A stretch of 64,000 nucleotides of DNA from Klebsiella pneumoniae (GTDB taxonomy: Bacteria; Pseudomonadota; Gammaproteobacteria; Pseudomonadales; UBA5518). Below the pieces are notes generated by a model that worked only from the letters and a program-made list of their open reading frames with translations, did no database searches and was not told where the DNA came from. Shown here piece by piece: positions 25,541-34,447 of this stretch. Within the stretch, counting starts at the first letter, position 1. Every line of letters starts with the position of its first letter. The position numbers and the translations under genes are program-made. The stretch covers positions 1 to 64,000 of the forward strand of contig CAMAXE010000009.1 in assembly GCA_945862145.1 (NCBI GenBank), given 5' to 3'.

Positions 25541-26332
25541 TCAGGCCACGGCGGCGATAGCCTCGATCCCGGTCCACGGCAACACGGTAAGCCCCGAGCG
25601 GCGCTGCTCCTTGTCGCCGCCATATACCAGAAACGGCGTATGTGCGATGTCTCCGGCCAGCGCGACCCAGCGCCGGAGGCCGGCGAACCACTCTTCGTTC
25701 ACGGTACGCCCTGACTTTATCTCCACGGGCGTGATGCGATCGCCCTGTTCCAGCAGCACATCCACCTCGTTGCCGGTGCTGTCGCGCCAGAAGAACAGGT
25801 TCGATGGCAGGCCGCGGTTGAAACGCCCCTTGAGCAGTTCTGACACGACCCAGTTTTCGAACAGCGCTCCGCGCAGCGGATGCAATGCGATCTGTGCCGG
25901 TGTTTGTACGCCGAGCAACCAGCACGCGAGGCCGGTATCGCAGAAATAGAGCTTGGGCGTTTTGACGAGACGCTTCGAAAAATTTCGGTGGTGCGGCCGC
26001 AGAAGATGAAGAATGAAACTTGCCTCCAGCACTGAAATCCACGCCTTCGCGGTGTTGTGCGTGATGCCACATTCGATCGCGAGTGCTGAGAGATTCAGCA
26101 TCTGGCCCGCGCGGCCGGTGCAGAGGCGGAGGAATCGCTGGAATGTCGAGAGGTCCCGCACGTGGATCAGCTGGTGCAGGTCTCTCTCCAGATAAGTCGC
26201 GACGTACGCGGGGTACCAGTCCGCCGGCGCAATGTCGCGATCGAAAAGAGGAGGCCGGGAGCCGGTGATAGCCACGACAGGGAAGCCGCGGCTCAGGCGC
26301 AGAAGGGTGTCAGCGGCGCGACGGGGAATCAT
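25541..26332 (-). pseudogene. DUF4143-type AAA ATPase with the P-loop region deleted
   Basis: A 263-residue open frame. The N-terminus MIPRRAADTLLRLSRGFPVV, then AITG, is the normal start of the large ATP-binding/DUF4143 family (usually ~380-400 residues). The next residues should be the Walker A loop, but after AITGSR the sequence jumps to PPLFDRDIAPADWYPAYVAT, which normally lies about 120 residues further on. The rest is intact: ERDLHQLIHVRDLSTFQRFL, a winged-helix-like segment, and the C-terminal nuclease-like EIKSGRTV. Walker A, Walker B and sensor are all gone, so it cannot hydrolyse ATP. The reading frame is kept, so a short product may still be made. Confidence 0.8.
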
Positions 26333-26648
26333 GCGCAGATGCCAGGCGCTGACTTGTAAATTGGCAATTCATTTCTCAATTTGCTTGTTCATGCCCTTGT
26401 CGGATGGGTCGGAATCGCGATCCACACCATGAGCAAAGCAAAAATCCGACGCCTGAAACGGCACAAACGCAGGCGGCGCTGGCCGGGTTCAGACGCAGAG
26501 AGCGAAAGGTGGGTTGGCGCAGGGCGATCGGCCCGGGTAACTGAAATGATCACGAGCGGCACGGCCTGCGGCCTTGGCTCCCGTCCGGTCTGCTTTGGTT
26601 TCGACTTTTCCGGGCTGCAGCACGCGCTACGACGAAGAACAAATGCCT
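26333..26648. other. Gene-free gap between the decayed ATPase and hrpB
   Basis: No supported gene in these 316 bp. An AT-rich patch at about 26357-26386 contains ATTGGCAAT and an AAATTG/CAATTT inverted pair just upstream of the decayed ATPase start, which could be the old promoter or operator. A short minus-strand open frame (26389-26652) has no recognisable features and shares its start region with the hrpB 3' end. Confidence 0.4.
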
Positions 26649-29222
26649 TCAAGGGCCGCCACCTTCCTCCAGCGCCTGCTTACGCTTGGTGTGGCGCGTG
26701 GGCGCGGCCGCCAGCGGATCCTCCGGCCATGGGTGCCGTGGATAACGTCCGCGCATTTCCTTGCGCACCTCGGCGTATGCGTTGCGCCAGAAGGCCGCCA
26801 GATCCTGTGTCACCTGCAGGGGGCGGCGGGCAGGAGAGAGCAGGTGAATCAGCAGCGGCACGCGCCCTCCGGCAATGCGCGGCGTCTCGGCGCAGCCGAA
26901 CATCTCCTGCAGTTTCACCGCCAGCACCGGCGGGTTCTGCGTGTAGTCGATCTCCACCGCGGAGCCCGACGGCACGTCGATGCGCTCAGGGGCGAGGCGT
27001 TCGAGTTCGCGCGGCAGCGGCCAGGGCAGCAGTGCTGCCAGCGCGTCGGCTAGCTCGATGCGTTGCAGATCGGCCTGCGTACTCACTCGCTCGAGAAGTG
27101 GGCCTAGCCATTCGGGCAGAGTCGATAGCAGGCGCGCATCGGACAGATCGGGCCAGGTGCCCGGGTCCAGCGCGTGGAGCAGCATCACGCGCGCCCGCCA
27201 CTGCGCGAGCGCCGGGGTCCATGGCAGGGCCTGCAAGCCCGTGCGCGTGAGCCAGGTGCAGATCGCCTTGACGCGACGTTCAGGTGTGATGTCACGCAGC
27301 GGTTCCCGTCCCAGCACCAGCGCACCGACGCGGCGCTTGCGCTCGGCCACGAAGCGCCCCTCGGTCTGCGACCAGTCGGCGCTGTCCTCGGCGCGCACGA
27401 GGAAGGCGAGTTCCTGCGTGAATACCGAGGCGTCGAGTTCTGCCGCCAAAAAGATCCGCTCGCTGCTGTCGCCGCTGCGCGAGCCGAGCTCGGCGGCCAC
27501 CAGCCACTCGCGCGTGGCGAGCGGATCGCTCTCGTCGAGTCGGGCACTGCGGCCATTGGCCAGCTGGTAGATCCCGTGGGCGCCAGCGCGTCGCCGTGCG
27601 ATGCGGTCGGGGTAGGCGAGCGCCAGCAACCTGCCCGCGAGCCGGGAGAGATCCTCTGTTGCCGGCCCCCCGGATCTGGACGTCGGCGCCGCGAGGTCGC
27701 GGCGGTACAGCGATGCCTGTCGGCGCGCCCGCTGTACCCATCCACGGTGCGACGCCGGGCCCTCGCCACGCCCGAGCAGCATCTCCAGCAAGGGCGCGAG
27801 ATCGGCGCCACCGCGCCCGCCGGGCGCACGCTCGGCGAGCAGGGCTGCGAGCGCGCAGGCCGCGTCTATCTCTGCGTTGCCTGCGGCGCCGAGCAGCATC
27901 CGCGCGAGACGTGGATGCATCGGCATCGCCGCCATGCGCTCGCCCAGTGCACTGAGCGCGCGACGCCCGCCCGGCCCCGTCGCGAGGGCTCCGGACTCCT
28001 CGAGCAGCGCAAGGGCTTCGCTCCAGGCGCCTGCGGGTGGCGCATCCAGCCAGTCGAGCTCTGCGGGATCCGCCACACCCCAGGCGAGCAGCGCGAGCGC
28101 GAGCGGGGCGAGGTCTGCCTGGCGGATCTCGGGGCTGCGTGCAGCGGCCAGCGAGCGGTGCTCGGTCTCGGTCCACAAGCGATGGCAGCTGCCCTCCCGA
28201 AGCCTGCCGGCGCGACCGGCACGCTGCTCGGCCGAGGCGCGCGAGATGCGCCGCGTTCGCAGCCGCGTGAGGCCCGTGGCGGGATCGTAGTGCGGCTCCC
28301 GCGCGAGGCCCGCATCCACCACGGTGGCCACGCCTTCTATGGTAAGGCTCGTCTCGGCGATGTTCGTGGCAAGCACGATCCGGCGCGTGCCCTGAGCTGC
28401 CGGGGCCATCACCCGCTGCTGCTCCGCGAGCGCGAGTTGGCCGTGCAACGGCAGCACCACCGTGCCTGCCGGTGGCGTGAGCAGCGCGGTCATGCGTTCT
28501 ATCTCGCCCTGACCCGGCAGGAACACCAGGATGTCGCCGGTGTGCTCGGGCGGCTCGGCGAGCAGGCGTCGCAAGGTGGCGGTCAGCGCGGGGAGTAACT
28601 CGTCGCGCCCCGGCGTGGTGGCGGCGTAATGCAGGCTGACCGGGAAAGAGCGCCCTTGTGCGCGCAGCACGGGTGCGTCGCCCAGCACCTTCGCCACTGC
28701 CTCGCCGTCCAGCGTGGCCGACATTACCAGCAGGCGCAGCGGATCCGCGGCGGTGCGAAACAGCGCACGGCCTGCCAACGCCAGCGCGAGTCCGAGATCG
28801 GCATCGAGGCCGCGCTCGTGGAATTCATCGAAGATCAGCAGGCCAATGCCGGCGAGCGAGGGGTCATCCTGCAGCATGCGGTTCAGGATGCCCTCGGTGA
28901 TCACCTCGATCCGCGTGTTGGCGGAGACGCGTGCCTCGAGCCGGACGCGGTAGCCCACCGTCGCGCCGGCTTGCTCCCCGAGCAGTGAGGCCATGCGTTC
29001 GGCGGCAGCACGGGCGGCCATGCGCCGGGGCTCCAGCATCAGGATGCGCTGGCCGGCAAGCCATGGCTCCTGCAGGAGCGACAGCGGCACCAGTGTGGTC
29101 TTGCCCGCACCCGGTGGCGCTTCCAGCACCAGCTCGGGTCGCGTTCCGAGACTGTGGCCGATGGCCTCGAGCAGCGGGCTGATCGGCAGGGTGGGCAGGG
29201 TAGTGCGGGGGCCGGGTGTCAC
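26649..29222 (-). CDS. hrpB: ATP-dependent helicase HrpB
   Basis: An 857-residue DEAH/RHA-type helicase, normal length for HrpB (~810-850). Walker A is APPGAGKTTLVP at about residues 35-46; the DEAH-type motif II is LLIFDEFHERGLDADL; motif III SATLDGEAV; motif VI SAEQRAGRAGRL. The C-terminal HrpB-specific region ends with RVPLLIHLLSPARRPLQVTQ and YPRHPWPEDP. It is thought to remodel RNA or RNP; its exact substrate in bacteria is not settled. It is transcribed away from the VOC gene at 29364. ATG 29222 was chosen because MTPGPRTTLPTLPISPLLEA leads directly into the helicase domain. Confidence 0.95.
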   Translation of the reverse strand: MTPGPRTTLPTLPISPLLEAIGHSLGTRPELVLEAPPGAGKTTLVPLSLLQEPWLAGQRILMLEPRRMAARAAAERMASLLGEQAGATVGYRVRLEARVSANTRIEVITEGILNRMLQDDPSLAGIGLLIFDEFHERGLDADLGLALALAGRALFRTAADPLRLLVMSATLDGEAVAKVLGDAPVLRAQGRSFPVSLHYAATTPGRDELLPALTATLRRLLAEPPEHTGDILVFLPGQGEIERMTALLTPPAGTVVLPLHGQLALAEQQRVMAPAAQGTRRIVLATNIAETSLTIEGVATVVDAGLAREPHYDPATGLTRLRTRRISRASAEQRAGRAGRLREGSCHRLWTETEHRSLAAARSPEIRQADLAPLALALLAWGVADPAELDWLDAPPAGAWSEALALLEESGALATGPGGRRALSALGERMAAMPMHPRLARMLLGAAGNAEIDAACALAALLAERAPGGRGGADLAPLLEMLLGRGEGPASHRGWVQRARRQASLYRRDLAAPTSRSGGPATEDLSRLAGRLLALAYPDRIARRRAGAHGIYQLANGRSARLDESDPLATREWLVAAELGSRSGDSSERIFLAAELDASVFTQELAFLVRAEDSADWSQTEGRFVAERKRRVGALVLGREPLRDITPERRVKAICTWLTRTGLQALPWTPALAQWRARVMLLHALDPGTWPDLSDARLLSTLPEWLGPLLERVSTQADLQRIELADALAALLPWPLPRELERLAPERIDVPSGSAVEIDYTQNPPVLAVKLQEMFGCAETPRIAGGRVPLLIHLLSPARRPLQVTQDLAAFWRNAYAEVRKEMRGRYPRHPWPEDPLAAAPTRHTKRKQALEEGGGP

Positions 29223-29363
29223 GGGGTCTTTCGGGCGCTGGGTGCAGAGCCGCGAGGGTAGCCCCGCGGTACACGCGCGGGCCAGTGCCGGATTAACGAA
29301 TCGCCACTTCCGTGCGCGGCGCCGAACCTATACTGGCGGCTCAACTTGCAGGGAGACGGGCAT

Positions 29364-29831
29364 ATGGGCGCACTTCGTTTCAATCACATGGAACTCACGA
29401 TGCCGCGCGGCAGCCTCACGGCCGAGCGCGCGAACCTCACGGGTTTTTACAAGGACGTGTTCGATTTCGATGCCATCGATGTGCCGCTCTTCGACCAGAC
29501 CGGGATGCTGTTCATGACCGATCCCGCGGTGAGCCAGTTCATCCTGCTGATGGAGCAGGACGAACCGCTGCGTTCTCCCGGCTACGATCACTTGGGTTTC
29601 CTGCTGGAGACGCGGGCGGACGTCGATCAGAAACTCGCGCTTTGCAAGGCCTGGCAGGCGCGCGACGCCCGCGTGCAGATCAAGGAGTACGACGATCTGG
29701 TCATCGAGCAGACCACCACGCACGCGTTTTATTTCCGCTACCTGCTGCCGATCTGGTTCGATGTGCAGGTGATCGAGCACGGCAACCCTGCGATGGCGCC
29801 CACGCACGGCTGGCAGTTCCGGCCCCTGTAG
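29364..29831 (+). CDS. VOC-family (glyoxalase/dioxygenase-fold) protein
   Basis: A 155-residue protein with paired beta-alpha-beta-beta-beta units: FNHMELTMPRGSL starts the first, and SPGYDHLGFLLETRADVDQ starts the second, followed by HAFYFRYLLPIWFDVQVIEH. Possible metal ligands are the His in NHMEL, the His in YDHLGF and the Glu in QVIEH, consistent with glyoxalase, ring-cleavage or related activities. The substrate is not identifiable. ATG 29364 was chosen for AGGGAG ten bases upstream. A GC hairpin separates it from the convergent decarboxylase-like gene. Confidence 0.8.
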   Translation: MGALRFNHMELTMPRGSLTAERANLTGFYKDVFDFDAIDVPLFDQTGMLFMTDPAVSQFILLMEQDEPLRSPGYDHLGFLLETRADVDQKLALCKAWQARDARVQIKEYDDLVIEQTTTHAFYFRYLLPIWFDVQVIEHGNPAMAPTHGWQFRPL

Positions 29832-29854
29832 GGCCGCGCTGTAGCGCGCGGCCC
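29831..29854. terminator. Hairpin between convergent genes
   Basis: Perfect 9-bp stem GGGCCGCGC/GCGCGGCCC (29831-29839 and 29846-29854), loop TGTAGC. It starts at the last base of the VOC stop codon and precedes the convergent gene ending at 29864. No T-tract, but the position suggests a two-way terminator. Confidence 0.45.
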
Positions 29855-29863
29855 GGGTTGCGC

Positions 29864-30637
29864 TCAGCCCTGCTTGGGGCCGCCCGAGGTGCCGGGCCAG
29901 CGCGTGCCGCTGATGGTGTCGACAAAGGGCCAGAAACCCACGGGATCCAGCGCCCCTGCCAGCGTGATGCGGCGGTCCCGGAAGATGGGCGTCCAGAGTT
30001 GCGCGCTCAATTGCTCGCGCATCGGCAGCAGGGTTGCGATGGGATCCCAAGCGCTTTCGCGCAGGGTGAGCGTTCCTTTGAGTTCCTGCAGGAACGCCGT
30101 GCCGTATTTGCTGTAGACCCTTACCACGTGCGGCGGGAAGTCATAGGCGCAGGCGCTCGGGTCGACGGTGCGCAGCGATTTGATCCACCACTCGTTGGTC
30201 TCGTGGTCAGCCGGGTTTGGCAATGTCTGCGTCACGTCACCGCGAAACTCGATGAAGGTCACGCCCTGGTGCACGCACTTGGCTTCGATATGGTTGCCAA
30301 GCCGGAAATACGTGGTGTCGCAGGGAAACTTGGGTTGCCCCCAGAGGTCGTGGCAGATGAAGAGCGGGGCTTCCTGGTCGATGCCGATGGCCAGCGTGTA
30401 CTCGCCCGCGATGCCGTCGTGGTTGGCATCCACGTTGACCACAAGGCCAAGTTCGGGCTCGTTGTGCACCGGGAAGTTGTAGATCGTGACGGTGACGTTG
30501 GGCTCTGCCCCGGGGGTGATGCCCGGCGGCAGCAACGCGGCGATAGCTGCCGCGTTGGTGCGGTAGCGGATCTTCAGCATCGGCCAGTTGAGGATGTCGC
30601 CGGGGTTGCCCTGCGGGCCTGGGGTGGTGGTGCTCAT
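29864..30637 (-). CDS. Acetoacetate-decarboxylase-family protein
   Basis: A 257-residue protein resembling the ADC family: LLPPGITPGAEPNVTVTIYN near the N-terminus, the central HDLWGQPKFPCDTTYFRLGN with the Lys in GQPKFP at the position of the Schiff-base lysine, and FWPFVDTISGT at the end. ADC relatives decarboxylate beta-keto acids, or act as hydratases/aldolases; many environmental members are uncharacterised. No signal peptide. ATG 30637 has GGAGGCACC upstream. It stands alone between the VOC gene and a broken regulator gene. Confidence 0.78.
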   Translation of the reverse strand: MSTTTPGPQGNPGDILNWPMLKIRYRTNAAAIAALLPPGITPGAEPNVTVTIYNFPVHNEPELGLVVNVDANHDGIAGEYTLAIGIDQEAPLFICHDLWGQPKFPCDTTYFRLGNHIEAKCVHQGVTFIEFRGDVTQTLPNPADHETNEWWIKSLRTVDPSACAYDFPPHVVRVYSKYGTAFLQELKGTLTLRESAWDPIATLLPMREQLSAQLWTPIFRDRRITLAGALDPVGFWPFVDTISGTRWPGTSGGPKQG

Positions 30638-30719
30638 GGTGCCTCCGGATGGCTGTGCAACGGGTGATGGCCCATGTTAGCCCGCCCGGAACGCTGGCCG
30701 GGCGATCCTGACAAAGGTG

Positions 30720-30970
30720 TCATCCGCGGCGCACAGGGGCATCCTCGGCGGCGTCGGCCACGATGCGCGCGAGTTCCACCACGCTGCGGATGCCGGTCTT
30801 GCGCAGGATCCTTGCCTTGTGGATCTCCACCGTGCGGTGACTGATGTTCAGGCGCCGTGCGATCTCCTTGTTGGTGAGCCCCCCCGATGGCCAGATCCAT
30901 GACGTCGCGCTCCGGCCCGGACCACGCGACGGCGTTCGGGATTTGCCAGTGTGTCGTTGGGCTCGCTCAT
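30720..30970 (-). pseudogene. Broken LuxR-type HTH regulator
   Basis: On the minus strand a LuxR/GerE DNA-binding domain can be read, but only by changing frame. WSGPERDVMDLAIGG occupies one frame; after a run of seven Gs (30885-30891) the rest continues in another: LTNKEIARRLNISHRTVEIH, KARILRKTGIRSVVELARIV, ending at TGA 30720-30722. The only good start, ATG 30970 with GCAGGAGCAG upstream, is in yet another frame relative to WSGPERD. No receiver domain is present, so the original may have been one of the ~80-residue HTH-only regulators. At least two indels are needed to restore it. Confidence 0.65.
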
Positions 30971-30996
30971 GTGCTGCTCCTGCGCTGCGGGAGCGA

Positions 30997-32541
30997 TCAG
31001 AGCCCGAGGGCAGCGCGCATTACGTAGAAGATGTAGCTCTGTTCCTGCACGCCGTGGACCAGCTGTGCCCCCGGTCCTGCTGCGAACACGGGCACATCCT
31101 CACCGCCATGGGTTTCGGAGTCGAGCGGGATCAGGGCCTCTTGATGGAAGTTCGGGAGGGTGCTGTCGGTCTGCGCCAGCTCGGGTGCGCGGCCGGTGCG
31201 GGCGGGCAACGCATAGACCGCCTCACCCGGAACATTGGCGTGGAAGCCGCGACCATTCATGTAGCCCGCAGTGGTGTAGGGCTGGCCGTCCTCGGCCTTG
31301 GCGGGCGCGGTCTGGCCCACTTCCACCACCTTGCCGAGTATCGGGTTGCCGCGCTTGGCATAGCCGGAAATGGTAAAGCTGTGGCTGTGATCGGCGGTCA
31401 CCACGAGAAGCGTTTCGCCGGTATTGGTTTCCTGCAGGGCGGCGCGCACGGCGTCCGAGAGAGCGATGGTATCGGTGAGTGCGCGATACGCATTGCCGGC
31501 GTGATGGCCGTGGTCGATGCGGCCGGCTTCCACCATCAGGAAATAGCCCTTGGGGTTGCGTTTGAGGATGCCGATGGCCTTGCTGGTCATCTCGGCGAGT
31601 GAGGGTTCACCGCCGGTGTCCTGCTTACGGTCGGCCTCGAACTCCATATGCGAGCGCTCGAAAAGGCCGAGCAGATGGTCTGTTCTCGCGGGATCGATCG
31701 CATCGAATCCCTTCTGATCGAACACATAACTGCCATGGAATTTCCGGGTCCACTCCTTCACGAGGCTGCGGCCATCAGCCCTTAGGCCGTTGCTGCCCTT
31801 GTCTTCCGGGTCCTTCGCGGAGCGGGGCAGAAAGTTGGACCGCCCGCCGCCCAGCACAACCTCTATGCCATCGCCGATGCCGCCCTTGCCGAAGCGGTCC
31901 ACGAGTTGTGAGGCGATGTCCGGGACCGTGGAGCCGGCGGGTCTGTCGCTGTCGGCCTCCCAATCGCGCGCGGAGGTATGGGCGTAGGTGGCAGCGGGCG
32001 TTGCATGAGTGATGCGAGCGGTGCTGACGATGCCGGTGGAAAGTCCTGCTTCCTCGGCCAATTCGAGCAGCGTTTGCTGCGACGCGGCCGCCACGATCTT
32101 GCCCGAGCGTTCTTCCGCGCTGATCGCTCCGGCCACGCTAAGCACGCCGTCGATGGTTTTCACGCCGGTCATCATCGCGCTCATGGTGGGCGCCGAGTCG
32201 GAGACCTGCTGGTTGACCGAATAGGTCTTGGAGAGCGCGAGGTGCGGGAACTGCTCGAAAGAGAGCGAGTTCTCCTCGCCGCGCTCACCGCGCAACTGTC
32301 CCTCGAGGATCCGCGCGGCCGTTACGGTGGCCACACCCATGCCGTCGCCCACGAAGAGAATGACGTTGCGCGCGCGCTCGGGCTGGCCGGGAGACCAGCT
32401 ACGGGCCTTGCCGAGCGCGATCGCACCCTGTTGTTTCCACCAGGCGGGGTCGGCATCTCCCGCAGCGGCTGGCAGCGCGGATTCGGCCAGTACGAGACGT
32501 GCTGCCAACACGCTGGCGGCAATACACAGGACGGTTTTCAC
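30997..32541 (-). CDS. Alkaline phosphatase (PhoA family), exported
   Basis: A 514-residue phosphomonoesterase. Metal and active-site landmarks are FVGDGMGVATVTAARIL near the N-terminus, the nucleophile Ser in VSDSAPTMSAMMTG, MVEAGRIDHGHHAGN, and VTADHSHSFTISGY. The most convincing start is GTG 32541, which begins a signal peptide (VKTVLCIAASVLAARLVLA) and is preceded by GAGG; upstream ATGs at 32592 and 32610 give an N-terminus poorly suited to export. It releases phosphate from organic esters in the periplasm and is normally induced by phosphate starvation; no Pho box was recognised. Length fits the larger PhoA-like bacterial enzymes. Confidence 0.93.
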   Translation of the reverse strand: MKTVLCIAASVLAARLVLAESALPAAAGDADPAWWKQQGAIALGKARSWSPGQPERARNVILFVGDGMGVATVTAARILEGQLRGERGEENSLSFEQFPHLALSKTYSVNQQVSDSAPTMSAMMTGVKTIDGVLSVAGAISAEERSGKIVAAASQQTLLELAEEAGLSTGIVSTARITHATPAATYAHTSARDWEADSDRPAGSTVPDIASQLVDRFGKGGIGDGIEVVLGGGRSNFLPRSAKDPEDKGSNGLRADGRSLVKEWTRKFHGSYVFDQKGFDAIDPARTDHLLGLFERSHMEFEADRKQDTGGEPSLAEMTSKAIGILKRNPKGYFLMVEAGRIDHGHHAGNAYRALTDTIALSDAVRAALQETNTGETLLVVTADHSHSFTISGYAKRGNPILGKVVEVGQTAPAKAEDGQPYTTAGYMNGRGFHANVPGEAVYALPARTGRAPELAQTDSTLPNFHQEALIPLDSETHGGEDVPVFAAGPGAQLVHGVQEQSYIFYVMRAALGL

Positions 32542-32694
32542 GATGGCTACCTCGGCGGCTCGATGACGGCTGGGATCCAGCCTTTGCAACATGACACATC
32601 GGCCCTGCACAGCGGCGCGATGCCTCGGGCGGGCGGCGGACTGCGCGGGGCTTGCGAGTCAGCTAGAGTATCGCGTCTGGCGAGGATCTCTGTC

Positions 32695-33609
32695 ATGCAT
32701 CGCGTTTTCAAGGCATTGCGCCACGCTCCCCCGGGAGCTCGTTTGAGAGACCGGCTACTGCGCGCCGGCCTGCTCGGTTGCCTGCTGCTCGTGGGTGCCT
32801 GCTCGGTGGTGGGCGCTCTCTATGAGCGGCTCGATCTGTTGCTCGGCCTGGAAGCTGACAGCTGGCTCGATCTGGATGCCGATCAGAAGAGCAGTTTTCG
32901 CCTTGCCGCCCGGGAGCGCATCGAGCAGAACCGCCGTGATGAGCTGCCCCGCTATATCGGACTGCTTGAAACAGCAGCCGTGCGCCTGGAGGGATCGCCC
33001 GATGCCGATACGCTTCTGGCGGATGCCGAGAGTCTGCGGTTGGCGCTGCGTGACACCCTCCGGCGCAGCCTGCCCATGGTCGCTGACACCTTGGCGCGAT
33101 TGCGCCCGGAGCAGATCGCGTATTTCGCGGAGCAACTCGAGAAGAGCAACGCCGAGTACACCGAAGAGTACCTTGATGTTCCGCCGGATCGTTTTCGTGG
33201 CGCGCGGCTGAAGCGTTCGCGTGAGGCCGTGGAGCGTTGGACCGGACGCCTGGACGCTGCGCAGCGCGAGCGATTGGCGGCTTTGGTCGATGCGATACCC
33301 GATGGCTCCGCCGCGTGGAATCGCTACTCGCTCGCCTGGCAGCAGGCGCTTCTGGCGGAGCTTCGGGCCGGCACCGACAGCCCGCGTCTGCTGCGCCTCA
33401 TGGAGCACTGGTGGGTCACGGATGCCGGCATGGATCCGGTATATGTGGAGCAGCTCGACACCAATCGCCGCCTGATCGCCGGCGCCCTCGCGGAGCTGCT
33501 GCCCACGCTGAGCCAGCGTCAGCGTGCCCGTGCGACGCGCGAGTTCCGCGATCTGGCTGGGGATCTTCGCGAGTTGCAGCGCCCCAACGCACGGGGGGTT
33601 GCCCCATGA
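32695..33609 (+). CDS. DUF6279-family lipoprotein
   Basis: A 304-residue protein. ATG 32695 opens a lipoprotein signal with lipobox LVGAC, then SVVGALYERLDLLLGLEADS. Family landmarks are the WLDLDADQKSSFRLAARERI region, RRDELPRYIGLLE, ALRDTLRRSLPMVADTLARL and the Trp-rich HWWVTDAGMD. The function of DUF6279 is unknown; the protein should sit at the outer membrane as a helical domain. The much longer open frame upstream lies antisense to the phosphatase and was ignored. The next gene overlaps its stop as ATGA. Confidence 0.83.
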   Translation: MHRVFKALRHAPPGARLRDRLLRAGLLGCLLLVGACSVVGALYERLDLLLGLEADSWLDLDADQKSSFRLAARERIEQNRRDELPRYIGLLETAAVRLEGSPDADTLLADAESLRLALRDTLRRSLPMVADTLARLRPEQIAYFAEQLEKSNAEYTEEYLDVPPDRFRGARLKRSREAVERWTGRLDAAQRERLAALVDAIPDGSAAWNRYSLAWQQALLAELRAGTDSPRLLRLMEHWWVTDAGMDPVYVEQLDTNRRLIAGALAELLPTLSQRQRARATREFRDLAGDLRELQRPNARGVAP

Positions 33610-33971
33610 GCACAGCGCCTGGCGTCAGCTCAACCCGGCGGGCCCGAGGCTGGCGCGCAGCCTGTATTCGAGGGCTCATCCGTGTTGACACGGGACACTT
33701 CCACGCAAGGTTTTCTCTCGGTGCGCTTTTCGTGATGCTGCTGGTGCAGGCTGGCAAGGCGGCGCGGGCTGGCGATGGCTTGATGGCGTCGGCCAGCGAT
33801 GCCGGTACGGTAGCCTTGGTGATCTACCTGCCGTATTACCTTTACCGGGCGAAGCGACGGGTCTATGTGCAGGGCAGGGGCTTTTCCTGCTCACAGCCCC
33901 GGAGCGCTCCGCCTTCAACCCCGCCCTACGGTCTGTGCCCGGGCCGTCAACACAGAGAGATCCATTCATGA
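33606..33971 (+). CDS. Small membrane protein of unknown function
   Basis: A 121-residue reading frame whose ATG overlaps the lipoprotein stop (ATGA at 33606-33609) and whose stop overlaps the msrB start (ATGA at 33968-33971). Two hydrophobic segments are visible, FSLGALFVMLLVQAG and GTVALVIYLPYYLYRAKRRV; the last ~30 residues are low-complexity (Pro/Ser/Arg) and look less like real protein. No family recognised. The two overlaps argue for translation as part of a lipoprotein-membrane protein-msrB-msrA operon, but the C-terminus is doubtful. Confidence 0.55.
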   Translation: MSTAPGVSSTRRARGWRAACIRGLIRVDTGHFHARFSLGALFVMLLVQAGKAARAGDGLMASASDAGTVALVIYLPYYLYRAKRRVYVQGRGFSCSQPRSAPPSTPPYGLCPGRQHREIHS

Positions 33972-34447
33972 AACGCCGCAGTCTGTTCAGTCTTATTGCC
34001 ATTACGGCGCTTGCAACACGGGCCGGGCGCGGTGGCGCCGGAGCGGCACCTGCGATCGAGCCTCTGGCGCTGAGCGACGAGGAATGGCGCAAACGTCTCA
34101 CGCCCGGGCAATACCGCGTTCTGCGTCGCGAGGCCACCGAGGCGGCCGGCAGCAGTGCGCTGAACCACGAAAAACGCCAGGGAAAGTTTCTGTGCGCGGG
34201 TTGCGCGCTGCCGTTGTTCACCTCGGCGATGAAGTACGAAAGCGGCACGGGCTGGCCGAGTTTCTTTGACGTATTGCCGGGCGCGGTCGGCACCAAGCGC
34301 GACTGGAGCCGTGTGATACCGCGCACCGAATATCACTGCGCCCGCTGTGAAGGTCATCAGGGGCATGTGTTCGCGGATGGCCCGGCCCCCACGCGGCAGC
34401 GCTACTGCAACAACGGCGTGGCACTGCGCTTCGAGGAGACCGTATGA
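33968..34447 (+). CDS. msrB: Peptide-methionine (R)-S-oxide reductase, exported
   Basis: A 159-residue MsrB. The catalytic Cys147 is in RQRYCNNGVALRF; structural zinc is held by Cys76/Cys79 (CAGC) and Cys124/Cys127 (CARC); GWPSFFD, HVFADGP and YESGTGW are conserved. The N-terminus (MKRRSLFSLIAITALATRAG) is a signal sequence, so it acts in the periplasm, reducing oxidised methionine in envelope proteins. The resolving Cys of many MsrBs is not evident. Its stop overlaps the start of msrA (ATGA at 34444-34447). Confidence 0.93.
   Translation: MKRRSLFSLIAITALATRAGRGGAGAAPAIEPLALSDEEWRKRLTPGQYRVLRREATEAAGSSALNHEKRQGKFLCAGCALPLFTSAMKYESGTGWPSFFDVLPGAVGTKRDWSRVIPRTEYHCARCEGHQGHVFADGPAPTRQRYCNNGVALRFEETV

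Noticed and set aside
23826-26072. 748-residue version of the AruI-like protein
   Set aside because: The extra N-terminal part is antisense-free non-homologous sequence reading through the 8-bp repeat; the family start is at 25412.
26389-26652. 87-residue frame upstream of hrpB 3' end
   Set aside because: No homology recognised, no ribosome site, and an Arg-rich composition typical of chance frames.
27174-28598. 474-residue plus-strand frame inside hrpB
   Set aside because: hrpB is fully supported by helicase motifs; this frame has none.
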